From Chlamydomonas reinhardtii (Eukaryota > Chlorophyta > Chlorophyceae > Chlamydomonadales > Chlamydomonadaceae), in NCBI RefSeq assembly GCF_000002595.2, contig NC_057005.1:3602001-3666000 (forward strand): a stretch of 64,000 nucleotides of DNA, in the 5' to 3' direction. Every line of letters starts with the position of its first letter. The stretch's first letter is position 1. The position numbers and the translations under genes were made by a program. Shown piece by piece: positions 33,555 through 48,512 of this stretch. The notes beneath the pieces are model-generated. The model was not told the DNA's origin and made no database searches. It saw only the letters and a program-made list of their open reading frames with translations.

Positions 33555-35698
33555 ATGCTGGCTCGCTGGGTGCTAGCAAATGGCTTGTCGTGTATGTTTG
33601 TGTGAGATTGAGTGGAGGCCGTGTGGGCGCGTGGCCGCCGTCATTTCGTGATTGCTCTGCAGCGACGAGCCGAGACGAGCTAAGAGCGAGAGAAGAGGCG
33701 CGTCAAGCGCCAGGAGCTTACGTGTGGCCATATGCCAAAGGCATTGTGCGAATGACGAGCAGCACGCTCTGCTCTCAGTTTTGGAGTTGGCCAGCAAAGG
33801 GCTACACTAGGCAGTGTGTTGGCGAGCAGAGGGCTACACTGGGCAGTGTGTTGTATACGGCTGCCGTACGCGCTGGAGTCCCCCGGTCCCACTGGCTGAC
33901 ACAGAGAAGCGAGCTGCACTGGGTTGGGTACATAAGTACATTGAGCGCGACGGATCAGGTGACGGGGCAGGCTGACGGGACGCAGCAGATATTGCGGTGT
34001 TCGGCTGGGTTGCTAGGTGGCACTCTGGAAAGCCGGAAGGGCTTGGACGGTTTAGGGCTTACGGAGCACGGGTGCTGCGTGGATGGGTGGTATGCGCGCG
34101 TGGGAAGTTGGGCCGCGGTTCGTTTGCAGCCCCCATCCGTTGCCCTGCTGTGTTCGCACTCGCGCGCGACAAGCGACAGGCGATTGCTTACATGGTGGTG
34201 ACATGCGCGAAAGGTCTTCCGTGTTGTAGGACATGCGCAATGGGGCTGCGCAGCTGCAGCAGGCCTTGAATGAAGGGCCATGAGGCATCATCCAACAGAC
34301 TCCTGCGCACGACTCCATTGTGCAAAATGGTCTGCCGGTGATGTACCGAGATGGGTATGGGTATGGGCAGATTGCGAGCGCGGCATGTTTTGCTGCCTTG
34401 CGATCCGAGATGGTATGTACTCATGGCGCGATGTGGCGCGATTCGGCAAAGCTTGCTGGAAACTACTTTATGAGTGGGGCGGCCAGGCTGCAAGTGAGCG
34501 ACGTCCGCATGCAATGCCGCACAAGGCATCCAGAGTCCACATTTCGCACGGCACGCCCGGTCTCGGGTTTTTGCAAAGGCCGCACTTCACCACGTCGAAG
34601 GGCACACGCAACACATAATGTTGGGGGCCGCTATTCTACATTGAGAATTCATGTTTAGCAATGACTTCACAGGGGTGTTTGGGGCGTCTGAACGATGGAA
34701 GGCAGGCCACCCCTGATGGAAGGCAGCCCGTGTTGGCTCGAGCGTTGGGCTGGCACGTGTCCTGTCACCGCCATGCACAGGGCTGAGGTTTAGGTCCGCA
34801 TTGGTCGTGTTGCTGTGCTGTGTGTTGTTGTGGGGCGGTGGTCGTAGTATGGGCTAGCCGCTGGAGACAGATACGGTATGTGTGCGTGTGTACCAGCACG
34901 CAGTCAGTGCCGCAAGGTACTGGCGACTGAGCTGTTAGTAGGCGCTTCACCATCGCGCAATTTCGGCATGTGGCGTGGCATGTGGCATGGAAGCCGCTGG
35001 ATGGACCAAGTTGACACAATGGATTATTGGTGTGTGAGTCATGTCCAGGGTACAGGATCAATTACAAGAGGTACAATGGAAGTCCCCAATAATAACAGTT
35101 GCAAGTATCAACAGCAGTCGCATTGTCAGTCATACAACCGACGGCAACACGAGCAGACGCTCGGCACGAGAAGGGTATTCATACCAACACTGTAAGCCTC
35201 AGACAATTGCCATGTTACCTGTGCCGTGGCAGTGCAGAGATTGAGGGGGCCAAGAGACCTCTCTTGAAAGCCTCCTTTCAAGAACCATCCCAATCCCCCA
35301 TCCAGAACATGACCTGTCCAGCATGCATCCTTTAAAGTGCAGACCCTCGCCATCACGGATTGCAGTACACATTCAACGTGTCGTCCTGCCGTGATTATTC
35401 AAGGCCGCACGTCACAAACCGCGCTTTCAAGATAATATACAAGTCCATAACACGCAGCAGGCTACGCGGTTATAATCCCATTGAATCCGTGAATGTCCGC
35501 CTACACCCGCGAAATGGCGCTGCCCTGCTCGCAAACCCTCAATAACGGGAATCATCCATCAATGCCCTTTCACGATGACCACTAAACTTCAGCTTGGGTG
35601 GCTGGCGCGGCGCCCTCGCCAACCCGCAGTATCCAGAGGCACGCGCATCAGCCTGACATGCATACCAAGACATACTGCCTGTACTGCCTGTGCTGCCT

Positions 35699-35700
<2 letters not shown>

Positions 35701-35766
<66 letters not shown>

Positions 35767-35820
35767 GCTTTCGTTTCGTTTTTTAACACACACACACACA
35801 CACACGCGCGCGCGCGCACA
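35701..35820 (+). repeat. (CA)n with element GGGCTTTCGTTTCG, copy 1
   Basis: A CA tract, then GGGCTTTCGTTTCGTTTTTT followed by AACACACA and CG-rich dinucleotides. The same 20-mer plus AACACACAC recurs at 40263. Confidence 0.85.
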
Positions 35821-36134
35821 CCGGCAGTGCGCACGTTGGTACTGCAAAGGTGCACACGAGCAGCACAAGCCACTTATCTTCTCACTCAGTGGGCCGTGCA
35901 GCTCTGTTGGCAGGCCTCTAACTTCTAGGCCCCAGAGCTAGCCTGGCGCTTCCCTCCCCCAAACATGACTACCTGGCACTCTTCGACCGCGAGTGCCCAC
36001 CTCTGAAGTCATCAGTCTCATCACCCAGCGTTGACACTGTCCGCCCCGTGCCACGCCCTCCACCACGTCCCGTGCCACGTCCCTGCCCCCTGCCACCGCC
36101 TGCCCCGCCCCTTCCAACGCCTGCCTGTCGCTCT

Positions 36135-37035
36135 TCAGCTCTCGTCACCATCGGAGCCAATGCCCGCCGCGACGCGTGGTTTCGTGGCCGCCACCGCCAC
36201 CTTCTCAGTGTGAACGCCGCCCTTCAGGTTCGCAACCCCAACGACTGCCGTACCGCCGCCGCCACCGCTGTCGGAGTGCGCCGCCGCCTCTGCTTTCGCG
36301 TAGGCCCGGAACTCGTCCTCCGCCGCCACCAGCTCGTCCCACTCGCGCTGGCCGGTCGCATGGAAGATGCTCGTGCTCCACAGCAGCATCAGCACCAGAC
36401 TGAGCGCCAGGAGCCCGCATAGGCCTACAGGCGCAAGTCAACACAAAGCAACGCGGATGCGCACGTCAATGACGTCGTACCGTATGCACATGTAATGCGT
36501 GGCACCGGGGGCTCCATGTTGCTTGCCTGGGGCGCCGCACGCAGTGGCGCGTGTTGTGAGGTACAGAACGCGATAATAAATGACGAGGGACCGCTGTAAC
36601 GACAGCCAGAGACACCGTTCACTCAACCAACAGCCACCCACAAGCAACCGCTCGCCGGACTTGTTCCTGCACCTGCCATACCTGTCAGCACCCAAGCCAG
36701 TGTCCCCGGGTAGTTGAGACAGACGTACAGCACTACCGCCAGAATCGTGAAGAGACACTGCATGCGTGAGTGTGTTAGAGAGCATAAGGAAAACATGTGA
36801 GTGTGTGTACAGCGAGCTTGCTTGACGGCAGTTGCTTGTTTACGTGCGGCTAAGCCATGCACAAAAGGAGTCCTCTGCCGACGCAACCCCTTGCGCGTGC
36901 GCCGCTGGTGCGTGCCTCACCCCATGCATGGCCCACCCAAGCCCAGGTCACCCATGCTTCCCGCCCCACTCATGCCCAGCCCCACTGCCATTGTGACTGC
37001 CCGCCCTGCCTGCCTGCCTGCTGCTTGCCTGCTTG

Positions 37036-37107
<72 letters not shown>

Positions 37108-38552
37108 CCCCACTGACCTGCCTGCCTGCCCCACTGACCTGCGCAATGAACACTGCCTCGTTGAAGGTGTTGTCCACCCACAGCGCCTGGCTCAGATAGG
37201 TGATAAGGGAGTCCACCTGCTGGCCGGTGCGCAGCACGTGAGACACGAAGATGGCGGCTGCAGGCAGGAGCGGGAGGCACCAGGGGGTGGCAGCAGACGC
37301 AGGTGGGCAGGCAGGCAGGCAGGCAGGCCGGTCCGGGTGCAGCGGGCAGACAGGCAGGCACATGTGGCCTGCCCATGGCGGCCGTAAACAAGTGCCAACG
37401 AAGGGCGCGCGCACTGAAGCCATGAGACAGCGCGCAAGAAGGGTGCTCCCCGCGTGCGGACGTCTCGCAGGGAGCCGCGTGCCGCGAGCGCCGGGTATCC
37501 AGCGCTCCGCTGCAGCCAGCACACGCAGAGGCGCCTGGGGGCTGGTGCCCGCAGCCAGGCCTCATCCTGTGAAGCGTATTGACGCAGGCTATGCTGACCT
37601 GATAGCATGACCGCAAAGGCGCAGAGCACGGACGTCATCTGGAAGAAGAAGTAGGCCTGCAGGCGTGTGTGGGGCGGGTGTGTATGGGGGGATGGTGAAA
37701 ATGGGGGGCAGCGAAAATGGGGGGGGGACAGCACATGTGGCGCTGAGACACACGTGCACTCCCTGCACAGTCTGGTCTTGTCCATCAGGTTGCAGAAAAG
37801 TCCAATGCAGGAAAGCTTCGAAAGCATTGGCACGGCAATGATCTGACCCCCGGCGCCCCGCGCCTTCCCCCTGACCCACATGGAACAAGCCGCCACCCTC
37901 CGCGGTTGTGGGGTCTGCCTGCTGCTCAGCTGCCTGGAAGAGCGCGGGGTAGTTGAAGGTGAGCAGCAGCGCCGAGATGACTGCCTTGTTGGTGATGTTC
38001 TGAGACAGGTTGGAGGCCAGGATGCTGGGGCCGTGGCGAATGGCCGCAACCTGTGGGCAAGAGCAGTGAGTTGTGTATGTCTAGAGGTGGGCCAGTGGCG
38101 GGTGCTCACTGGACAGGCGCCGTTGCCAGCACGGTCGGAGGTCTGAGGCCGTGAGGACTACAAGCTGCAAGGGGTTGTGGTGTTGGTAACAGGAGGTCCC
38201 CCAACATCGGGGGTGAAGCGGCTGAAGCGTGGGCGGAAGCCTTCGCGGAGGGAAGCGCCAGGGTGTGGGGCGGTGCTTCTCATGCGCTCGTGCAGTACCC
38301 ACGACCAGGCGAACGGCAACATCGGCTCACCACGACGAAGATCGGTGTCGCGCCATAAATATCCCTCATAGTGCGGCCCCCGGTCACGCAAGAGTTGAGC
38401 AAGCGTCGCTGAATGGGTTCGGGCAGCTCATGCAAGACTGACGCAGGCGGGAAGTTCACCCCGAAGCTTTCCGTGGCATTGGCTATATTTGTTGAGTCAT
38501 CATCGGCCTTTGGAGCTACTCTTCGCCTTGACGTCGGGAGCAGGTGTACCAT
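36135..38552 (-). CDS. Multi-pass membrane protein, unknown function
   Basis: Exons (minus) 38552-38331, 38050-37880, 37656-37599, 37257-37139, 36757-36682 and 36424-36135 give 311 residues, all in phase. Start MVHLLPTSRRRVAPK; a soluble N-terminal part includes LPEPIQRRLLNSCVTGGRT. Hydrophobic segments lie at about AVISALLLTFNYPALF, FFQMTSVLCAFAVMLSAAIF, CLFTILAVVLYVCLNYPG and GLLALSLVLMLLWSTSIF. A charged helix (QREWDELVAAEDEFRAYAKA) and a Gly-rich tail follow. The hydrophobic segments are split across four exons that fit only in this phase, which supports the model. I cannot name the family. Intron 4 holds a long CCTG array and a copy of the CA-associated element. Confidence 0.7.
36773..36799 (+). 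repeat. (CA)n-associated short element, copy 7 (diverged)
   Basis: TTAGAGAGCATAAGGAAAAC, two changes from the consensus, in intron 4 of the membrane protein gene, 16 bases from the acceptor of exon 5. Confidence 0.6.
36998..37120 (+). repeat. (CCTG)n tetranucleotide array
   Basis: About 25 CCTG units with few interruptions in intron 4 of the minus-strand membrane protein gene; the array reaches to within 20 bases of the splice donor at 37137-37138. Confidence 0.9.
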
Positions 38553-39068
38553 GTCGAATGGACGCAGAAACTTTTAAAGTGTTCCCTGTCAAGTCTAGTT
38601 ACTAATTTCCTTTACTTTGCTTGCTCGAGAACGTGTGACGACCATACTCAACGTCTACAGCTTCATGTGAGCCAGGCACGGTCCATGCGTTATACGAGTC
38701 GAAACCCGATGCCCCAGCCCGACACGAGCACATGTTTCTCCCAAGCTTTCATCACCCACACCGCCTTCCCAGACTCCAAACGGTTAGTCCAAGAGTCCAC
38801 ACTAATTCAGTAAGGGCCACAAGGGTTCCGTAAGCGGATTTGCAGTATAGAGAACGATAACATACTTGCCGAGCCGCCTCCGCTTCCAACTGTCGCATCA
38901 AGAGCACCTTTCGTCGACAAACGTATCAGGCGTATCACCATCCTACTACACCTTTAATATCAGGTGTACCTATCCGGCTGTGTTCGTAGTTCGTCAGTCA
39001 AGTGGTACCATCCGTGCCATCCCCGCGTCTGGAAGGCCGCCCACAGCCACGTGCGCCCGCCGCGTCCT
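38553..39068. other. Intergenic region between two minus-strand genes
   Basis: 516 bases holding the 3' end of the HMG-like gene and the promoter of the membrane protein gene. AT-richer than coding sequence; no gene or clear motif. Confidence 0.4.
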
Positions 39069-42420
<3,352 letters not shown>

Positions 42421-42883
42421 CTTGTCCAGCTGCGTTCGAAAAACTAGGCTATAGTTATTTGGTGTGCTAAGGAATGCTCTCCAGCTAATAATCCGAGGAA
42501 GAGCGGCTCGCTGGGTTCCAAAATGGGACGTTTCAAATTGTTGGCGGCGCGAGTCAACGACTGGACTGATTATATGGTCCTCACTTTCAATATATACATG
42601 GAAAACTCTTTGGTGGCGCGAGTATATTAGGTAGCGCCGCATGCGCAGCAGTCGCGAACTGTCGGCATGCGGCACTGCGGGCGCCCGCCTGCCCGCCGAC
42701 GACAGTCCTTCACGCCTCCCTTTCCCCCGCAATCGTATTGTCTGAACTTTGGTCACGTACCACTTCATTCATCCAACCATCCAATGCTTGTCACGTTCTA
42801 CACCTCGTTCTTACCACGAAAGTCCCCGCAGCACACCAAAGCCACCAACGCATCGCAGCCGCCCTTCACTCGCACACCCTTGT
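42421..42883. promoter_or_regulatory. Intergenic region upstream of the HMG-like gene
   Basis: 463 bases between the stop of the ALG2-like gene and the start of the HMG-like gene, both on minus. AT-richer around 42430-42640, as expected for a promoter. TATATTAGG-like sequence at about 42620 is a weak candidate only. Confidence 0.35.
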
Positions 42884-44914
42884 TCACCGCAGCTCCGCCT
42901 TACCGGCCTTTCCAGCCGCCTGCTTCTCCCCAGCCCCGGCCCCCGCCACCAGGCCCCGCACGTACCCGTCCAGCGCCTCCCCGAACGCCCGCCGCGAGAA
43001 CTTGGCCTCCACGTGTGCCCGTGCTGCCGCCCCCATCTCCTCCGCCTTGCCACCCCCCTTCTCCGCCCCCTTCTTCGCCGGCCCCTCGCCTCCCATCAGG
43101 CCGGCCATGGCGCCGGCAAAGGCCACGGGCGTGGCGTCGCACAAGAAGCCTGTAACACCGGTGACGACCGACTCGGTGGGGCCGCCGCTGTTGACCGCCA
43201 CCACCGGCCGGCCCGCCGCCATTGCCTCCAACGGCACGATGCCGAAGTGCTCGTGCTGCGGCGTGTACAGCACCGCACGGCAGGCGGCCAGCAGCAGCGT
43301 GCGCTGCCTGTGGTGTGTTGCATGGGGTTGGGGTTGGGTGGCAAGGGTTGAGCGGGTGAGAGGGTGAGGGGGAGGATGCGAGGAGGGAGAATTGGGGGGG
43401 GGGGAGGGTTCCGGCGCGAGGAGGGAGCAGGGGCAGCATGCGTGGCATGTGCCCGGCGATTGAGGGAGTATTGGTATGCGGGATTGGAGAGGTACGGAAC
43501 AGTGAAGCCATGGGGAGGTAACACCGGAACACATGCCACCGTCCCGCTCCATAACACCCCGCTCCTTCACCCCAGCCCCAGGCACGCACCTGTCTGTGAA
43601 GGACGGCAGGAAGCGCACCTCGTGCCGCAGGTCCATGGCCGCCGCAGCTTCCCGCAGCTCCGCCAGGTGCTCCACGTTCTCCGCCAGGCGCGGGTCGTAG
43701 CCGCCAGCCACCACCAGCCGCGGCGGCGGCGCGCCGGCGGCGGCAGAGGCGGCGCCGCCGCCGCCACTGGCCGTGACGCTGGCGCCTCCGGCGCGCATCA
43801 GCAGGACCTCGTGCAGAGCCTCAATGGCCAGCCCAATGCCCTTTTTGCGCTCAAACCTGGTGGGTAAAGGGCAGGACGCGGGCGGCACGGTGGCGTCGGT
43901 GATGGAAGAGAGGTGTTGGAGAGAGGCGTGGAGGTGAGACATGAGGAACGGGTGGATGCGCGGCTTGGTGCCTCTTTCGGCACCTGAGGTGCAGTGCCTT
44001 CCTTCACTGCCAAAGCGCCGCTTCCGCCCCAGCGTGAATCTACGCACCACCAGCCCTCCTAGCTGCACTCCCACACCCCCGCCTTGCCCACCGCAGCCCT
44101 CACACCACCATTAGGCACAGCCGCCATCATCCGCCGTAGTCCATTGCCAACCACAGCCATCCACCACAAAACGCTTCCGCCCTGCTCACCGGTTGATGGA
44201 CAGGAAGGTGGTGCCGCCAGCAATGAAATCCGCCAGCTCGGAATCCAGATCCTTGCGCCAGCTGGCCGCGGCTTCCGCCAGCTCCTTGGCCTCTGGAATG
44301 GCGACGGCCGGATACAGCACGCTGGGATCCATGCCGCGAGATGCGAGGCGACGGAACGTCTCCTTGAAGACGCCGCGCGTGTAGTTGCTATTGACCAGCA
44401 CTAGGTGCGCCGCTCCGGTGCTCAGCTCTTCTACATAGTCGAGCGGCGCGCGGTAGAGCCGCTTGAGTAGCGAGGTGCGCTGCGTGAGCAGCAGGTCGGG
44501 GAAATGGCAGTAGAAGAGCACGCGCGAGCTCGGCAGGAGCACCCGCACCACCGGCACCACCACCGCCACCTGGTCGGCGATGATGACGTCGTAGGGCGCC
44601 GTGTCGGCGCGGGGCGACCACACGGTGCGCCAGGCGATGTGCAGCGCAACCAGGATGCAGCGGATGTAGGCGCACAGTGCCATGAGCCGGCCGCCGAAGT
44701 GGCGCGGGAACCAGCCGCCCGCGGTGCGCACCGCAAACCCTCCCGTTTTCGTCTCCTCGAAGCAGCGGCTGGGGTCGTAGAAGGCCGTGTACATGTCCAC
44801 CGTATGCCCGCAGCGCACCAGCTCCGCTGCAGCGTCTACAACCAGCCGCTCCGCGCCACCCAGCCCCAAGTCCGGGTGGATGAATGCCACGCGCAAGCCG
44901 CTGCCGCTTGCCAT
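42884..44914 (-). CDS. ALG2: ALG2-type alpha-1,3/1,6-mannosyltransferase (N-glycan assembly)
   Basis: Adds the second and third mannose to the dolichol-linked oligosaccharide on the cytosolic face of the ER. Exons (minus) 44914-44190, 43856-43590 and 43307-42884 give 471 residues, close to the family length. The first ATG in frame begins MASGSGLRVAFIHPDLGLGG. Motifs: GGAERLV (19-25, GT4 N-terminal donor-side loop), VLFYCHFPDLLL (ALG2-typical), FERKKGIGLAIEAL (243-256) and EHFGIVPLEAM (350-360), the GT4 E-x7-E signature, followed by AAGRPVVAVNSGGPTES. An Ala/Gly insertion lies after LLMRAG in exon 2, and Gly/Lys-rich sequence near the C-terminus. The usual hydrophobic membrane-associated segment is present (LMALCAYIRCILVALHIAW). 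The identity is strong from these motifs. Confidence 0.92.
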
Positions 44915-45289
44915 GGCCGCCAGCTCCGTTGGCAAAGCCTTGCGGCGAACAGGACAGTCTAAATGCAAAGCTGTCTCCGACTCAAGCAGGCTTCATGTTC
45001 TTTTGTCACAGTATTATATGGCGATGAAGTTGTGTATTACTGTACTTTGACGAAGGTTCGGCGAGAATGATCTGATAGTGCAACATGCGACTCCATCCCT
45101 CCTGCACTTCTGTACGTGTGCATAGCTACTCGCAGTGTCAGATGTGGCAGATATCAACGTGCAAAATCGAGCTTTGACAAGGTCGCCCCATATACCAAGC
45201 GCGCCCTCCGCGACCACTCGCTACTCGATTCGTTTGGGCGCCCTCGCTTGTTGCCGAGCTAACGGAACTGTCATAACACGACTACTGGC
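44915..45289. promoter_or_regulatory. Divergent promoter region, ALG2 and PDZ-like gene
   Basis: 375 bases between two diverging starts. AT-richer stretch around 45000-45180; a TATTATATGG string at about 45011 is a weak TATA candidate for the minus gene. No other feature seen. Confidence 0.35.
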
Positions 45290-47929
45290 ATGGGATTGCG
45301 ACTAGAGCCCGCCACCGCGCATCGGGGGCGCGCACCCAACTGCGCGGGCCAACGGCCACAGCCACACACCTCGGTCAGCGCCTGCTGCTCCGGCGGCCCG
45401 CGGCCCGCACGGACCGCCGCCAGCCTCCGCCGGGCCTTTGGACAAAGCACGTGGCGACATGCTCCAATTCCCAGCTCTTCCGATCGGGGCCGGTCGTTGG
45501 TTGCGGCCGCGCTTCCTGCGGAGCAAGTCTTCACCACCCTGCAGACCGCTGTATCGCCCCAGCTAGCAGCGCTGGTCAGCAGCAGCATCGGCGCGAGCAC
45601 CAGCGCGCTTCAGGCGGCGATGGAGTCGGCTTTGGTCCACTCGGCGGTGCTGCTGTCGTTCACCTCACCGGTGTGCTTCAGCCAGGTGGGCAGCAGGTCC
45701 GCTCGCCCCGAGCGCTTGCGCGCGCTGCAATACTGCATGCGACGCAGTTGCTACTGGCGCTGTCGGGGCCTGGTGGGACAGGCTGAATGCCATGTACATA
45801 TATGCTAGTATGTGGATCTGCATATGTGGCCACGTGACACTGGCGGCCAGTTCCTCGCTGCTTCAATCTTGGCTCAATGGGACCGCGTGTGGTGTGATCT
45901 CTGCTACAGAGCTGCCAAGAGGCCACGGACCGAGCCTTTCTCATCGCGCTGGCAGTGCCGTTGGTGGTGGCGGTGAGTAAAGGCGACAAGGCGTGCCCAT
46001 ACGAGGGCGGGAATGTGTCAGGAGGTACATGGGGAGGCTACTGGCGAGGCATTTAGTAGCTGCCATGTGCATTGGCGATGTGCGGAGGTGGCGGTGGCAA
46101 GTGGACGGGCGGTGGATACTGCTGCTGCTGCTTGACCACTCCTGCTGCCCACTGCTATTGCAAAGGCTCTCTCCATAGCCTATGTGCTGCGGCCGCCGCC
46201 GCCGGAGCTGACGGAGAGCGGGCGGGTGTTTGAGGACCCCGCCACGGGCACCCGGTTTGAGGCGCCGGAGGGCGTTAACCCGGAGCGCGACAAGAACGTG
46301 AGGCGTGAGCTGTGCACTTTAGCTGGACAGGGGTGGAAGATGTTGCGCAGGTTCTTGTGGGCTATTGCGAGGGTGTGGCGAGGGATGTTTCAGGGGATGG
46401 GAGTGGGGGCGAGGCGTGGGCAGGCTGAGCAATAATAACACGGAGGTGGACAGGGACCGGGCCGGGGCTCCCGCATCTCCGGTACCGTATTACGATATGC
46501 GACTCGTCTCGCTGCTGCTGATGCGCGCGCGCTATCTGCCCGGCACGCCTCGCCTCTTTGCAACCGGTCGCCTGGCCCTGCGCCCGCCCTCTCACGCTCC
46601 TCCCGCGCCGCCTCAGGGGGAGCTGGCCTACCGGCCCATCAGCTACACGCCGTGGCCCGTGGATGCAAGCTACGAGGGCGAGCGGGTGCGCATCGCGGTG
46701 GGGCCCGTGGCCGACAGGCAGCTGAGGTGAGAGGCGCCTGCGTGCTGCTGGGGAGTGCACATTTGTACTCCCAGGTCAGGCACGCCGTGTGGGGCTCCCA
46801 TGATGTGTGTCAGCATTCGGAATGGCCCGCCCCCGCGCCAATGCAATGCTGCTATCGCATGACAAGTCATGCCTGATATCCCCCAAACCCTACACGCCAA
46901 CTACTGCTATCCTCATACGGCTCCCCCTCCGACATATACACACGCAGGACGTACGTGTTCGCTCGCAGCTTGGCCGTGCCCTCCGACATCCTCACCGTCA
47001 CGCTGCCGCGGCCGCTGGGTGTGGTGCTGGAGTACGACGAGCGCTTCCGGCGGGCCACTGTGGTGGACCTGATCGAGGGAACCAACGCCGACCAGCGGAG
47101 GAAGGTGCGCGTGGAAGAGCGACTGCTGGGCCGCTCGGGGCTGCGCTGGCAGGAAGCAAGGCTTAAGGGCTTGCCGTACACACTCGCGCACTCAAACATA
47201 CTGTGACGCAAACACGATTAGCACGCACGGAACAATCTGAAAGCCCTGGTTTGCACGCTCTTGCTGACATGCAGCGTGCCTCGCTGAACTCGGACGTGGC
47301 GGCTGAGGCGGTGCTGCCGGGCGACGTGTTGCGCGCCGTCACCGCCACCAACTTCGTGTACCCGACCCGCGCGCTGTGGGGGGCGCAGGCGCCAGAGCGG
47401 CACATTGTGAGTGAGGCTGGGTGATAGGGAGCTGTTAAGCGGGTTGGCGATGTGGGCGGAGCTTGTGGGCAGGCATACGCAAGGCCGGGCGTTGTTTGTG
47501 CTGCGCGGCCGCACTTGTGGAACTTCAGCCGGTCGGCCTCCACCTCCCATGCTGCCGGACACGTGAAGCAGCACCGGGAACACCCGCGCCCGTACTTTGC
47601 CACCTGCCCCTGCCGCGTGTTGCGACCTCACATTTGTTGCCTGGTGCACGACACGCGGCTGTACGGTTCAGGTGGTGTACGGTGCGGACCGCCAGACCTG
47701 GTCGAGCGTGTGCGGCGCGCTCAAGAAGGGCGAGTTCAAGGACGGCGACGTGACGCTGGTGCTGGAGCGGCGGAGGCCGCGAAAGAGCGGCGGGCAGAGC
47801 GTCCAGGCCGCAGCTGGAACGGGAGCGGGGACGGGGGAAGACGGGTCCAATGGGGAGGGTGCGGACCGGGGGACGGGGCAGCGGACGCCTGTGGGCGGCA
47901 GCGTGTTTTCGCCAGAGCTGTTTGGGTGA
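45290..47929 (+). CDS. Probable plastid-targeted membrane protein with PDZ-like domain
   Basis: Exons 45290-45685, 45910-45976, 46179-46297, 46617-46726, 46948-47104, 47275-47406 and 47672-47929 give 412 residues. The N-terminus (MGLRLEPATAHRGRAPN) is Arg/Ala/Ser-rich without acids, like a chloroplast transit peptide. A hydrophobic stretch (FLIALAVPLVVAV) follows. The second half, with PLGVVLEYDERFRRATVVDL, then VLPGDVLRAVTATNFVYP, then GDVTLVLERRRP, has the carboxylate-loop, G-D-x-L/I and closing-strand pattern of a PDZ domain. The C-terminus is Gly-rich, ending FSPELFG. The exon 2 donor (A then GTAAAG at 45977) was chosen because the commoner GTGAGT three bases upstream breaks the frame. 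Function is unknown; related plastid PDZ-like proteins act in thylakoid scaffolding, which is only a guess here. Confidence 0.72.
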
Positions 47930-48512
47930 GCTTGCGTGATGTGGATGCAGGTGGTTGAAGGAAGCAGCATTTGTGGACTTTGCATTTGTTGATTCGTTAC
48001 AGTGCGGGACGAAAGACGCTGGCGGCCTGGAGGTTGCAGCACAGACGTTGAGCCGCGTCGGGTCAGGGATGGGGTCTGTGTACACTGCGCGACGGTGCTA
48101 GCACCGTCGTCACCGTCGTGCTAGCACTAGTGCACGTGCACGGTGCATTGGGCAGAACCAGGTCGCAAGGGCATCAAACTTCTGAAACACATGCTGCTAC
48201 GCTTTACGAGATATCCCATCGAGCAGGCACCTGACCTGCTCGGCAGGGCTTGCCGCATAAGGTCTGTCGATGAGTCTTCGGTATGCAGCCAAGCACTACA
48301 AAGGCGATATAAATTGCTTGCACCAGCTGACATATTATGTTGCACGCTTAAATTCAGGGCAAACGAGGTCTGAGACTCTGGAAGCTTGCGGGGCTTCCGA
48401 AGCTTGTTGCCACTCCGGCCCTTCTGTATCTTGTTAATATCTCACAAGCTTACTACTCGTGCTGAAAACCAATTGATAGCTTCAAACAGCAGGAAAGCCG
48501 AGGCCAGGCAGA
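47930..48512. other. Intergenic region, PDZ-like gene to ciliary-type gene
   Basis: 583 bases with the 3' UTR of the upstream gene and the promoter of the next. A short inverted pair (TAGCACCGTCGT near 48100 and CGTGCTAGCACTAG at 48116) could fold into a hairpin. No gene seen. Confidence 0.35.

Larger units (their letters stand above)
33313..36134. other. 2.8-kb gap: 3' UTR, a duplicated coding fragment and a CA tract
   Basis: No supported gene. Contents: a 28-bp copy of coding sequence at 33527-33554; a 24-bp near-repeat (AGGGCTACACTGGGCAGTGT) at about 33797 and 33830; AT-richer sequence at 34600-35500; and a CA microsatellite at 35701-35764. The right part must include the 3' UTR of the minus-strand gene ending at 36135. 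Confidence 0.4.

Noticed and set aside
33485-34201. 238-codon open frame downstream of the QRERE protein gene
   Set aside because: Its first part is the duplicated 28-bp fragment; the rest has no motif and mixed composition, so it is kept only as intergenic.
36801-37387. Frame encoding repeated PACL sequence
   Set aside because: Translation of a CCTG tetranucleotide array in an intron of the minus-strand membrane protein gene.
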